DNA of 64,000 nt from Poecilobothrus nobilitatus (taxonomy: Eukaryota; Arthropoda; Insecta; Diptera; Dolichopodidae): the NCBI GenBank assembly GCA_947095535.1, contig OX352773.1, positions 215,532,093 to 215,596,092 on the forward strand, given 5' to 3'. The notes under the pieces were generated by a model. The model ran no database searches and was not told where the DNA came from. It saw only the letters and a program-made list of their open reading frames with translations. Made by a program: the position numbers and the translations under genes. This document shows, piece by piece, positions 1 through 11,270 of this stretch (within the stretch, counting starts at the first letter, position 1; each line of letters begins with the position of its first letter).

Positions 1-479
1 GCAATTGGATAAAGCTTTATTTGCAACATCCTTGAAAGTATTGTAAAATTTTCTAGAAATTTTGAATAATTTTAAACTTTATAGTTACCCCATGTTTTCA
101 AAAGACAAAATACACCTGTTATTATTTAAACTTAATAACTTTAGCATTGCCATACGAACATTTATCAATTAATCACTAACGTATTTTAATTCGCCACTTT
201 TACAAAGTTAATTGAACTGAATTCATTTTTAATCCATTTTATATCTTCATAACAACAACAAATGTATGCATTGCCAAAGTTACACTAACATATTATAATA
301 TTCTTTTTTCAGAACATAACCAAAATCATAAGTACACTATTAATACTAAAAAGAAAAAAAAAACGCAGTAGAACCGAATTAAAATGTTCAGAATTAATTC
401 GAATATAATTGAAAAAAAAAAAATTTTCGAAAAGTAATAATGAAAAACCAATAGAAATACAAGGATTTAAAAAAAAAAC

Positions 480-1000
480 AAAGTAGAATGAAAACCAAGG
501 GTTTTAAAGGCGCACATTTTTCAAAAGAATATTACAAACATTTTAGAATATTGTAACTTGCACCCAAATTTTTAAATTTTCTTTGAATTTTATATATAAG
601 AAGAATTTGTGAAAAATCATGAGACACTATCTTCAATTTTAAGAGAACCCTATATACATAATTAAGAGACCTTCAAATACATGTAAAAACATATTCTTGG
701 AGCTTTAATTTTTAACTTTTATTTTGGAAAAATTTATACAGGTTACTGAGTTACAGTTGTCTACAATTAGTAAATTGCTAAAATTTTTAGGAACTGCAGC
801 TTCATAACACATAGGACTACATAAAAATATTGTTCTACAACATTAGTTTTTTTTAAAAAAACCTACGCATGGTTGAATTTTCATTGTTTTATCTTAAATG
901 GTGTAGCTAATTGTAAGCATACAGATGGACGGATAGAGTGAAATTAATAGACAAATTTTTCAAAAAATTTTTGAAAAATGTCCTGAAAGCTGTACTTTGT
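480..1000 (-). repeat. DINE/Helitron-like fragment, copy A
   Basis: Read on the - strand this matches the body of the DINE-like family. Shared phrases on the + strand are an AAAGGCGCACATTTTTC head, GGAGCTTTAATTTTTA, GTTACTGAGTTACAG, AACTGCAGCTTC and a terminal GGACGGATAGAGTGAAATTAA. The same order occurs at 6431-7700, 46816-47520 and, inverted, 53935-54575. The copy is decayed and has no intact ends. Confidence 0.6.
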
Positions 1001-1009
1001 GATGTAAAA

Positions 1010-2130
1010 GCGTAAAGTCGATAACACTAAATTATATAGTTTGTATTAATTTATCTTCGGATTATTGTTGTTATAGTTGCAGTTGAATTTCAAAAGAATT
1101 TTTTTTGTTTTAAGGTTTAGATGACGTCAAAATGAAATTTAATACAAAAGGATTCTTTAATTATAGTTTGTGCGAACAAGTCTTTTTTATCTTTTCTAAA
1201 TCCAAATCAAAAATTTAATTTTGTATCATTTCGCGGTATAAAATAAATTTAAATTTTTTTTGGTTTAAACGATTTTAAACGATAAAGAAAGACGAGGTAT
1301 ACATAACTGGTCTGTTACCTATATTAAGGACAGGTTTTTTTTTAAATCCTTTTAAATGTGACCTAGTTAGTTAAAGGAGAGGAAGAAAAAACAGATAAAA
1401 TTTAATTATGTTCCGATATATGATTCAATATTATTAATGCACTTCAATTGAACTGATTATAAAAAATATTTTAAAAATTTATCTACATTTAAAAATTTTA
1501 TTATATTTAAATTTTATTCTTTCGTCAAAATTAACTATAAATATTAAATAATTTGTCCTTTTTGCGAATAAAGAGGGATTTTTGTTTTTGAAGTATGAAA
1601 CGAAAATTTTATACCGGAATTGGTTAACGGAATGATCGGAATAATATCAAAATAAATCAATAAATCATTAAACTGATTTTATGAACTCTTAATTGGGAGG
1701 TAATATTAAACACCATTTTTGATTATTCATTAATCAACCAAAGCAAATGAAAAAAATAACTTGAATATTTTATAATGAGAACTTATTAAGAGGAAAAAGG
1801 TGATTTCAGCGAGCAGATAATAATGGTATTTTTTCAAAATTTTGAAACGAATTTTTTCCGTTGCGGTCTGATTTTTATTTACAAATTTTTTTCTTTTGAA
1901 TACTGATTTAATTTATGACATCTGAAGATATTTGTTATTTTATATTTCGGGTGTAAATAGCCTTAATTTTTGGAATATCATTGTTTTACACTGAAATTTA
2001 ATGTAGCTCTGATACAACTTAATATTACAGTCAAAAAAATATTTTAAACACTTTTATATAATTTGAAATTAACTGATTTATAAGAAACGAAATATATTTT
2101 CGAGTTATTTCTAATAATAAGAAATTCTCT
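1010..2130. other. AT-rich intron sequence, nothing recognised
   Basis: Homopolymer-rich A/T sequence with scattered short phrases. There is no open frame of interest, no tRNA-like box pair and no clear inverted repeat. Confidence 0.5.
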
Positions 2131-2137
2131 AAAGAGT

Positions 2138-3036
2138 TTCAAATAGACAACGGCCTCCAATAGAGTACCGTAAATTCACCCATATTGTTTAATATATATA
2201 TTAGCGAGCTACTGGACTCACTAAACAAAACTTTAGTGCCTAGTCACAGTATTGCTTTTGCTGAAGATTTAACAATATATACGCAGGATCATACCATCAC
2301 CAATGCTCAAAACACACTACAAAAATTATTAAATAATGTTGTCAATTATAGTAAAAGATGGAAACTTAAAATAAATGTGTAAATGTTCTCTTTCGAAATA
2401 CCACCAAGGTAATTAACAATAATCTAAAAAACACTGGAGAGAATTCTACTTGAAAGCGCCTAATAATGCAAACTGCCAAATTTAAATACTTAGGAATTTT
2501 ATATCAAAATCTATATAACTTCAAAGATCACGTTAAAAATCAAATAAGAAAAGCAACAAAAGCCTTTCTAACATTTCTTAAATTATTTTACTCAAAAATA
2601 CTATGCAACAAAGTAAAAATTACTTTATTACAAGAATTTAATTCGGCGAATAGTAACTTATGGTTGTACAATCTGGTTTAACATCAGTGCATCTATGATC
2701 GAAAAACTAAGAATATTTGAACGTAAATGTCTCAGAGCATGTACGAATTTAAACAGGAAACCAACAACAAATTATCAACATTAATACTCCAACAAAATAT
2801 TATATGAAAAGGCCAAAATAATCAGAATCGATAATTTTATTATTCGTCTCATACGAAACCATATTCAGAGAAGTAGTGAAGTTCTAGAAAATTCTTTAAT
2901 ATGCCACCCATGGTACGAAGACGATCAATATATTATTTCAACAGTCAATTCGGGTTTTATTCCTCCTGAAGGATTCGTATTCCTAGATAGAAATAATTAC
3001 ATAAAAAATACTGAATATATTCCTAATATATGGTTT
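2138..3036 (+). pseudogene. Jockey-clade non-LTR retrotransposon, degraded reverse transcriptase C-terminal part
   Basis: Three frames join into an RT tail. Frame 1 gives SPILFNIYISELLDSLN and then IAFAEDLTIYT, which aligns with the catalytic FADD box (second position D to E). A shifted frame gives KYLGILYQNL...FKDHVKNQIRKA, the thumb region. A third gives YGCTIWFNISAS, RIFERKCLRAC, and after one stop a long readable tail with RIDNFIIRLIRNHI and SGFIPPEGFVFLD. This order is typical of the C-terminal part of Jockey-clade ORF2 in flies. There are at least two frameshifts, stops at about 2162 and 2785, and a mutated catalytic box, so it is dead. The 5' part of the element is missing, as is usual for 5'-truncated LINE copies. 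Repeat B begins directly after it. Confidence 0.85.
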
Positions 3037-3470
3037 TATATTAACTCGTCGGTGTCGGTTTATTTATTTATTTATTTGTCATTCTGTCACGCTTTTTATT
3101 ATCCTCGTAATCTGTTAGCAACATTTGTAAGTGTTGTATGGTGCAGAGGAAAGTGTACAGGTTTCAAAAGTGGTGGTCATGTTGTTAGAATCCAGTTCAT
3201 ATCCAATTTTTTTTTTTTAACTATCTATTCATCAACGTGTTTTGAATAAAATATGTATATATTTTGTATATATGAATTTAAAACTTAAATTTTTATCTCT
3301 AAATTCATGCATACAATACACACGCAATATATTTTTGATCTTTTCTCCTATAATAGTATATTGTTTTCAGGTATGTTGCTAAATTATTTTGCTGTCAACA
3401 TTCTTTAATGCATATTGAATATGCATGGTTAAAAATTAAGATTTTATGATCAAAATATGTTCAGAAAATA
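3037..3470 (+). repeat. Composite tRNA-like repeat B, unit 1
   Basis: It starts TATATTAACTCGTCGGTGTC, then an ATTT-rich head of about 90 bp, then a tRNA-like core at about 3130-3205. The core has an A-box-like TGGTGCAGAGGAAAG and a decayed B box (GTTAGAATCCA), followed by a T run and a 3' flank with TTGAATAAAATATGTATATA. The same head, core and flank recur inverted at 7195-7437, so all three parts belong to the repeat. The last 100 bp (TGTCAACATTCTTT, GCATATTGAATATGCATGG) is repeated in unit 2. An open frame at 3052-3249 is incidental. Confidence 0.6.
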
Positions 3471-3473
3471 TTT

Positions 3474-3850
3474 AAGTGTTGTATAGTGCAGAGGAGAGTG
3501 TACAGGTTTTGAAAGTAAAGTTAATGTGGTTCGAATCCAATTCGTGCACGTATATTTTTTTTATTTTTTGTTAATACAGTTCATCAACATTTTTTTAATA
3601 TAACTTTATGTATAATATACACATATTATTTGATCTTTCCTTTTATAATGATTTAGTTCAATCAATCTTGATGTGCACATGTGTTTTGTATTAGGATTTA
3701 GCAAAACACAAAAAATATAGGTACAATATTTTTATGTTACTAAATTATTTTGTTTTAAAACATTTGTTTAGGTTTTAAATCAGAATATTTGTTGTCAACA
3801 TTCTTTCTTGCATATTGAATATGCATGGCGTTAAAAATTAATGTTTTATG
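3474..3850 (+). repeat. Composite tRNA-like repeat B, unit 2 (tandem)
   Basis: The tRNA-like core is better preserved here: TAGTGCAGAGGAGAGTG as A box and GTGGTTCGAATCCA as B box at about 3530. The 3' part again contains CATCAAC, TTACTAAATTATTTTG, TGTCAACATTCTTTCTTGC and GCATATTGAATATGCATGG, as in unit 1. Units 1 and 2 are thus direct tandem copies with a period of about 350-380 bp. The about 90-bp head of unit 1 is absent. Confidence 0.6.
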
Positions 3851-4104
3851 TGTTTTATTTAGGAACATTTATTATGTATTTTGTGTATATAGATATACAT
3901 ATAAAATTTTATTCAAAATAATTTCAATTGCCAAATTCAAACTACATACATACATAATATATTTTTGTATGTACATAGTAAAGAATATAAAAAGTAAAGA
4001 TCATTACAAAATTATGCTTTTGCGCATTACGAATTATGATTTACAAACAAAATTTTGTCAACACAAAAAATTAAAACTACGTATGAAAGTATGTACGTAC
4101 GTAC

Positions 4105-4205
4105 ATAATATTATGTTAAACTAATTTCCTAAATTATTTTGTTCGGCTCCATTTGTTTATAATTTAAATCAAGATATTTGTCAACATTTTTTACTGCATG
4201 ATCTT
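4105..4205 (+). repeat. Repeat B, partial third unit
   Basis: It contains CCTAAATTATTTTGTTC, ATTTGTTTATAATTTAAATC and TTGTCAACATTTTTTACTGC, which match the 3' end of units 1 and 2. No tRNA-like core is seen. Confidence 0.4.
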
Positions 4206-4604
4206 ATTAAGCGATTAAGTAGGTGTTCAAGGTTAGATGTTTGTTTGGATATACGGTATACTACTAATAGTATACTATAGAAATATGCAGTAAAATACAT
4301 TTATGTACATATATCATTTTCATACGTGTTAGAAATGTTGCTTCAACTAAAATTGGATTGTAATATTTATAAATTATAATCACAGTATTTTGGTACATAT
4401 TTTACCCTTCGAGGTACTTTCATTATTTATGAGTTGCTGAAAAATTTTATTCTTGCTGTAATGGAATCGATTTAACGTCTCTTAATTAGTTAAACATTTG
4501 GTATAAAATTGTAAAACGTATTTTATATCAGAAACAATAATGTATGTGTGAATAAAAAATATCCCATCTTTTTTTTTAAATTCAAATTATGTTTCTTTTA
4601 AAAC

Positions 4605-4780
4605 TAAAAAGTATAAAATAAAATAATGTAAAAAAAATATTTTTTAAAATATGCTTTTATCGATACCGAATTCGCCCCCTAAAAAGTAGAAAATAAAATT
4701 GATTGCAAAACTTTAGCTTTTTGGACTGTTATCTATATTATAAATAATTCCAGTAAATTGCTGGAATAAAAAGAAACACG
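4605..4780 (+). repeat. Dispersed repeat shared with 6985-7155
   Basis: AAATAAAATAATGT, an A/T run, ACCGAATTCG(C/T)CCCCTAAAAAG, TAGAAAATAAAATTGATTG and TTGGACTGTTAT occur in the same order and orientation at both sites. Coding potential is absent. The family is unknown to me. Confidence 0.6.
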
Positions 4781-4870
4781 AACCTCAAATTTGCCATCAT
4801 ACCAAAAAGAAAATTTATCATATTAATCGTCATTTTAATCAAAAACTCGGATACAAATGTCATTGAATTA

Positions 4871-5285
4871 TAATGTACTTAAATTTTGGTCTCTCACTTA
4901 ATCCTAAAAATCACAAAACTATATTATACTAACTTTAATGAATAAGAGTGACTGTGAGCCGCCATTATTATAATACATATATATATTTATGGGTTTGTAA
5001 TTAAACTCAAATATTTATTATCAGTTAATTACTTCCAAAAAAAAATTTCTCTTTGATTATTATATACAGTTACGAGATCAAAATGGATAACTTTATCATT
5101 TATGAAAAATTGGTAACTTATGAAATAATCGCCCAAAACAAAATAATTTTGCAAATGAAATAACCCCTCAAAACGACTGTAATTTGGAGATTATTTCATT
5201 ATTTTGATGACTGATTTATAATGATAGGAAATAAAAACCGTTATGCTTTTTAGGATTAGGGAACCCAGACTCAAATTTGGAAATA
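4871..5285. repeat. Possible MITE with imperfect terminal inverted repeats
   Basis: The left arm (ATTTTGGTCTCTCACTTAATC, then CTAAAAATCAC) pairs imperfectly with the right arm (CTTTTTAGGATTAGGGAACC, then CAGACTCAAATTT). The interior of about 350 bp is AT-rich and non-coding. Arm identity by eye is about 70 percent, so this is a decayed element or a weak call. Confidence 0.4.
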
Positions 5286-5349
5286 ATTTTATTAAGTTGT
5301 TTTACTAAGGCTAGAAAATATCATTCAAAATAGATATTAAGATATAGTT

Positions 5350-6215
5350 AGATCGTATATGTTTTCAGTTGTCGACTGATGATTTAATCAGTGAACATTT
5401 GCCAAAAAAAAAACCTATTCAACAAAAGAAAATATTTAACAAAACAAGCTTAACCCTTAAAAAAATTGACACAAGCCAACTTTTGACAATTTGAATACTT
5501 AAAAACTTTTACAAATGAATACTGCAGTAAACTACAGTTTGCGGTATGCGATTACTTGTCCTAGGAGTAACTTGTGGAGTAGAAAAAAGCTACTTGTGTT
5601 GATTTTGCTTTGTCCTTCTCCTAAATGTTCTTCTGTAAAGTGTTTTCATATTTAGTAAAGATTTTTTTTCTAAATTTTTATAGTTATAGTCTAAGTTAAA
5701 GCTACCAAATATATTTTAAAAAGATTAAAAATTACAAATATATAAATCGGATACAGTACACAATTGGTACACTTCATTTAACAACTGGACATTTGATCAG
5801 TGGACATTACGCAAAAAAAGACGCTTAACAAAATAATATTTGGTAAAATTAATGGACACTTAACAAAAATACATTTAGCAAAATGGACACTTAACATTTG
5901 GACCAGCACTAATTGCCTATATATTTAAATGTTGCCAAATGTCCAAATATTAATGAAATAAAAAATAAAAATTAATTCAAAAATTCATTTTTTTTTTAAA
6001 AAGATAACTTTACGTTTTTGATATTAATTATTTTGACGAAATACGAAATCTTCTCTTAAAAAGGTTGAAACTTGTATTGTAAGCTGCCAAATGTTCAGTT
6101 ATTAAATTTGTAAAATGTATTTTTTCTAATTGTCCATTTGGCTAAATATCTTTTTATTAAGGGTCCTTTTTAAAAAAATGTTAAGTCGAAGTTGCCAACT
6201 GACCGGTTCCCATAT
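5350..6215. repeat. Low-complexity foldback-like region rich in 'TTAACAAAA / TGGACA / CATTTG' words
   Basis: Phrases such as CAGTGAACATTTGCC, ATCAGTGGACATTACGC, TGGACACTTAACA and ATTTAGCAAAATGGAC recur from 5380 to 5920. Their reverse complements (GTCCATTTGGCTAAATATC, CCAAATGTTCAG) recur at 5930-6200. The outer edges TTTTCAGTTGTCGACTGATG and GTCGAAGTTGCCAACTGACC are partly complementary. This suggests an old foldback element. Confidence 0.4.
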
Positions 6216-6369
6216 AAACTATTACTACAAAAAAAAAATACATATTATTTAAAACTAAAAGTTAACTAATAAAATTCTTCACTAAACGAAAGAATTTTGT
6301 TTTTGAATAAAATTTAATTTGAAAAGTTATTTTAATCTTTCAATTTTAAAAATTCTTTAAAACAAAAAA

Positions 6370-6412
6370 ATCTATATATATATATATATATATCATATAT
6401 ATATAGTTTTTT
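6370..6412. repeat. (TA)n microsatellite
   Basis: Alternating TA run with a short CATA interruption. It is self-complementary. Confidence 0.9.
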
Positions 6413-6984
6413 GTATAATTAAAAAATTCATAAAACAAGGCAGAATGTATACCAACGGTTTTTAAAAGTGCACATTTTCAAAAGATAATACAAACTGTTT
6501 AGAATTGTCTCATGCATCAAAATTTGTAAATTTCATATAAGAAAAAATGTGAAAATAGGACTTTTTTGCAATTTTGAGGGGGTGTAAATCCGGAACCCTA
6601 TATAACTAAGAAAACCCTTTAATACGCATAAAAATATATTACTGGAGCTTTAATTTTTATATCTTACAGAAGAAAAATGTGTATAGGTGCCTAAGTTACA
6701 GGTGTCTAAAAATAGCATATTTTCAATTTTTGAGCCGTAATAGGTCTTAACCAGGGGGTTGTACAAAAAAATTTTCTGAGGACTTATACTCAAAATTTCA
6801 AGTTCCTATCTCAAAACGTGCCGGAATTGTGAAAAAAGAAATATCATGCAAAATTTGATTTTCACATAACGGTAAATTTAAATAGTAAATTTAAAAAAAA
6901 TATATAATTTTGATATTGATTTACAAAGGTAAACATTTACACATTCCTGTCAAAGGGCGTTTTCAGATTTAAAAAATGTTTAAA

Positions 6985-7155
6985 GGAACATGAAATAAAA
7001 TAATATGTAAAAAAAAATATTTTTATTTTTAAAAAAATAAACCGAATTCGTCCCCTAAAAAGTAGAAAATAAAATTGATTGTAGAACTTGAGTATCTTGG
7101 ACTGTTATAATATAAAAGTAATTTTCTGGAAGTAGATTAACAGAAATCAGGGAAA
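6985..7155 (+). repeat. Second copy of the 4605-type dispersed repeat, nested in DINE copy B
   Basis: Same phrases as 4605-4780 (ACCGAATTCGTCCCCTAAAAAG, TAGAAAATAAAATTGATTG, TTGGACTGTTAT). Its insertion splits the DINE copy, so it is younger than that copy. Confidence 0.6.
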
Positions 7156-7194
7156 TTTAGGGCTCGTGGTTCCTTTTTATTCAAATATTATTAT

Positions 7195-7437
7195 TTATAT
7201 AATAATATCCATATACACATATTTTATTCAAAAAATGTGATATGAGTAGAATTAAAAAAAAAAAAAATTGCATATGAATTGGATTCGAACAAAATTACTC
7301 GCACTTTCGAAAGCTGTACACTTTCCTCTACACCAAACAACACTTATAAATGTTGCGAACAGATTACGAATATAATAAAAAGCGTGACAAAATGACAAAT
7401 AAATAAATAAACCGACAACGACGAGTTAATATAAAAG
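7195..7437 (-). repeat. Repeat B copy, inverted, nested in DINE copy B
   Basis: On the - strand it reads TATATTAACTCGTCGTTGTC, ATTT repeats, TTTGTCATTTTGTCACGC, CATTTATAAGTGTTG, then an A box TGGTGTAGAGGAAAG and a B box GTTCGAATCCAATTC. A T run and TTGAATAAAATATGTG flank follow. This fixes the boundaries of the repeat B head seen at 3037. Confidence 0.65.
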
Positions 7438-7859
7438 CATATAATGTATGCATTTAAAAATAGAGCTTTTTCAAAATTTGAAGGGCTGTAGTTCCCTGAT
7501 GGATGCGGCTACATGAAAAAGTTATTCCATAAAATTAATTTTTTTATGAAACCTACCCATGGTTAAATTTTTTATTTAACAGTATTATAGTATAGAAATT
7601 TTGTAAACAGACGGACAAACGGACGGACGTTCGGATTGACGGACGGACAGAGTGAAATTAATCGGCACATTTTTTCAAAATTTTTTTTTGGAAATGTGCT
7701 AAAAAGAAGAATTTACCAAAGATTTTCAATATATAGATTTTTTTCAATTAAGGGAAAACCTCTTAGAAATCAGGTTAATTTAATACTAAAACCGCAACAG
7801 ATAATGATAAAGAACAACAACAATAAAGAAAAACTCCCTAACTTTCGTTATTAGAAACT

Positions 7860-9265
7860 TTTTCCAATTTTCTCAATTAAATTTTCTTTTCATTTTAAAT
7901 TAAATTAAAACATCAGAAAGATTTTTTCTTATTTTTTAGATCAAAAAATTAATCATTTAAAGTTAAGTTGTAAAATGACCAAAAGAAAAATTAAAATAAA
8001 TTTTATTTATTGTGTCATGTGTTTTATTATAACCATCTAACTAAGCTTTCTAATTTCTTTAAAGGGCACACACATACACACAAAGATAAAAACCACAAGG
8101 ATGAACAAAAAAAAAAAAAAACAAAAATTAATTCTAAAGTTTCTAAGAAGAAAACTTATTAATCAAATAATTTTGGTTTAAATATCAGAACTGGATTTTA
8201 TTTATTAAAATATTTTTGGTACAAAATATTTTTTTTTTCATTTAAAAGTGATCAAATTATTAACTTTTATATTATTTTGATAGATATTTGATATTTAATT
8301 CTTTATAAAAAAGAAAATATAGAAACTATGTCGTAATGATATGGTAATTTATTTCTAAACTAATATTATTGTGTTTCATTGTTTTATAGACAATAGTTAC
8401 ACCCGAATAATCAAAGGCTTGGGCAAACTAATGATTCCAGAAGTCAAATATTAATAATAAATGTCAAATATGAATAAAAAATGTTTCAGTTAATGCCATA
8501 TACTCCTTATGAGAGTGGAAAAAGAATAAAAAAAGCAAGAATTTTTTTAATTTATAATAATCTTTTTTATAGTATCTATAGATAGTTTTAAACACTAGAC
8601 AAACCGACTACATTGGGTTATTTTTAAGAACTAATTTCAAAAATCATTTGGTTCATAATGTAACTATGATGGTCTATTAATAGCTTTTAAATGAGCCGAT
8701 ATATTTGAGTCATGGTATTTTTGACAAGTCTAAAAGCCTTGCAAAGAAATTTACTCCGGTAAAATAATATTTTGTTCCCAAGATGTGATGAAAAAAAGTA
8801 GAGAAGGAGATGAAAGGAAAGCAAAGCAAATAATCAAACCATTTATCATTTTCTTCTATCTATAGCGAATTTCTGTCTATAGATCGTTTAAAACGAAGTT
8901 TTATTAACACAATATGGTCAAAAAATTACATAGTCACACCACAAAACAGTTTATACTGAAAGCTCAATAAATTTGTTCTCAAGAAACACGAAAGTAGATC
9001 TCTAGTAAAAGTTCAATAAATTCTTACGCAGTCCTTGACTTCACAATAATTTTTTCTTCAACACTATGTAAAATGTTAGCATAAATAAAATACAATAAAT
9101 CAGTTAAGAGTTTGTTACCATAATATTAATAAAATTTTGTTTGGCAAAACTGCTCAAATCTAAAGAAAACTTTCGATAAAATCTAATCTAAAATCTAAAT
9201 CTAAAGAAAATCTTCAATAAAAAAAACTCTACAATGATCCTAAATAACTAAGTGGTTCATAATTC
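7860..9265. other. AT-rich intron sequence, nothing recognised
   Basis: A- and T-runs with two short GC-richer islands (8510-8530, 8740-8820) that show no frame, tRNA boxes or clear inverted repeats. Confidence 0.5.
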
Positions 9266-9271
9266 GATGTA

Positions 9272-10176
9272 TTATACCCTACACCTAAAATGCAAGGTAT
9301 ATTAACTTTGGTATGGTGTTTGTAACCACCAAAAGGAAGCGAGTTAGATATGGACATGTATAAAATTCTGAATCAGGATCACCTGCTGAGGCGATTTAGC
9401 GATGTCCGTCTGTACGCACGATAACTCAAAAAAAAAATAATGCTATATTGATGAAATTTATACTGTAGGTTAACAATGACTAAAGTAAAGCGGGGATTGC
9501 AAATGGGCGAAATCGGACCATGGGTTCGGGTACCTCCCATACAACTTCCAAAACCGAATGCGCATATCTTCGAAATTAATAAAGATAGAAACTTAAAATT
9601 TTGTACAATGGTGTGTTTTCCTGAATCCCTGATATCTCCAAAATTTTAGATGAATTGGAGTGGTTGTTCGCGTACCTCCCACACAACTCCCAAAATCCAA
9701 CAAACATATATTCGAAATTAATAAACATAGAAACTTCAAATTTGATACTAGGGTGTAGTTTCCTGAATCCCAGATTTGCCTAAAATTTGAGATGAATTGG
9801 AGTGGTTGTTCGGGTATCTCCCACACAACTCCCAAGACCGAACAAGCATATCTTTGAAATTAATAAATATAAAAACTTCAATTTTGATATAAAAGTGTTT
9901 TACCCTCTTCTGATAATGTCTCTAAAATTTGAGATGAATTGGGTTGGTGGTCCGGATGCCTTCACACACTTCCCAAAACCTAACAAGCATATCTTTGAAT
10001 TTAATAAAGATAGGAATCTGAAATTTTGTACAAAGGCTGTAAAAGTATTTATTTTTTTAGCTTATATTATAGATGCCTAACTAAAATAACTTGGATTTTT
10101 AATTTAATTTGAATTTTTTAGGTGTAGGGTATAAATAAGTCGGTTGCATCGACTTACTGTTACATTTACTTGTTAA
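9272..10176 (+). mobile_element. Non-autonomous Helitron/DINE-like element with four 142-bp tandem repeats
   Basis: The left end TATACCCTACACCTAAAA is mirrored near the right end by TTTTTTAGGTGTAGGGTATA. The head continues with GAAGCGAGTTAGATATGGAC, AATCAGGATC and GATGTCCGTCTGTACGC, the order known from fly DINE-1. Beyond the right inverted repeat a hairpin (AAGTCGGTTGCATCGACTT) precedes ACTG, as in Helitron 3' ends. The interior holds four copies of a unit anchored on TACCTCCCACACAACTCCCA at 9531, 9673, 9815 and about 9957. Open frames at 9593-9835 and 9802-10080 are only repeat translations. Confidence 0.7.
9480..10040 (+). repeat. 142-bp tandem repeat array, about four units
   Basis: Each unit reads in order: TACCTCCC, CAACTCCCAAAACC, AACAAGCATAT, CGAAATTAATAAAGATAGAAA, a variable part, then AAATTTGAGATGAATTGG. 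Spacing of the anchors is constant at 142 bp. The fourth unit is the most diverged. Confidence 0.85.
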
Positions 10177-10179
10177 AAA

Positions 10180-11265
10180 AGATGAAAAGATGAAAAGAGA
10201 AATGATAATGATTTTTCTATTTTTAGGAATAGTTTTTTTTTTTAAGTTAAAGTCGATATGCCTAAACCTAAACTGTATATTAAAATACAAATAACTATAG
10301 ATAAAAACAAATTAAAACTCTTAATTAATGCTTTATTATAAGTTTTTGTTATGGGAAAAATACATGTGTTATTTGCGTCTATTTAAATATCCTGTACTTT
10401 CTCCTCTTTAGTATTTTTAACAAAAACTTTTTCTTTTTGTTTTATTTGTTTATTTTTTCGGATTTTTTTTTTAGTCAAACTTTGTATTTTTTTTTGCTTT
10501 TTAGACATACTTTTCAATCACATAAAAGTTTTTTTTGATACATCTTTTAATTTATTTTTTTTTTATTGTTTAATAGGGGAGTTGAAGTGATTCCTTTTTT
10601 CTTTTCAATATTGTGTTCCTTTTATTCTTTTTGGTAAAAAAAACTATTAACTTTAGTAACTTTGTCCATCTGACCACAGAAAGTTGTATCGTTTTTAATA
10701 CTTTGTGGGGAAAAATTATATTCAAGAAATTTTAGAAGCATCAATGGACAAGATTTTTTTTTCGAGAGTAGGTGAGAATTATCAAAAAAGAACGAGAACG
10801 AGTCCTCTATAAGTGTGTTGGATTTCAACCCATCAAACACATCTCCCAATTTTGGCCAAACAATAGACTATATGACTTTTAGTACTCATATACTGTCTGG
10901 TCAATGGAAGCTAAGTTTACGCAATGAAAGTTTTAGAATTTTTTAACTCCAAGATTTGTAACTGATTTTCTATGATCTTTTAAGGAGTATGTTTTCAAGT
11001 ATTTTAGCTTATTTTTAGATATTGTAATTATAGGTTTTCAATAATACTTTTTGAACTCCTGACCATTACTTTATTCATATCCCACTCAGTTTTAAAGGAT
11101 TTTTTTTTTTTTTTTGGAGAATGGTATTTTGAATGATTCTTCTACAATATTCTATAACTGAAATTTAAAATTTTCTGCTCTGTAAGAGATTTCGTTTCAG
11201 TTCCATTTCTACTTAATTTTTGTAAGAATATTTTTATTCAGTACATACATTTTTTTCCTTTTTTT
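10180..11265. other. AT-rich sequence; possible decayed coding relic at 10610-10860
   Basis: T-rich tract (10380-10620), then a locally less AT-rich block with an open - strand frame of 75 codons at 10622-10849. I recognise no protein family in it. The rest shows nothing specific. Confidence 0.35.
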
Positions 11266-11270
11266 TTTTT

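Larger units (their letters stand above)
6431..7700 (-). repeat. DINE/Helitron-like fragment, copy B, interrupted by nested repeats
   Basis: Family phrases on the + strand are AAGGCAGAATGTATACC, TTTTTAAAAGTGCACATTTTC, GGTGTAAATCCGGAACCC, GGAGCTTTAATTTTTAT and TGCCTAAGTTACAGGTGTC. After the break come AATAGAGCTTTTTCAAAATTTG, GGGCTGTAGTTCCC and a GGACGGAC array followed by AGAGTGAAATTAATC. The interval of about 6985-7437 is foreign: it holds the 4605-type repeat and an inverted repeat B. A frame at 7636-7854 is an artefact of the element's end. Confidence 0.65.

Noticed and set aside
3825..4124. 99-codon + strand frame as a gene (longest in the window)
   Set aside because: It is rich in Tyr, Ile and Lys from AT-biased codons, overlaps the end of repeat B unit 2 and shows no domain.
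9593..10080. Two frames with repeated Pro/Phe-rich motifs as a repeat protein
   Set aside because: They translate the 142-bp tandem DNA repeat of a Helitron-like element, on both strands.
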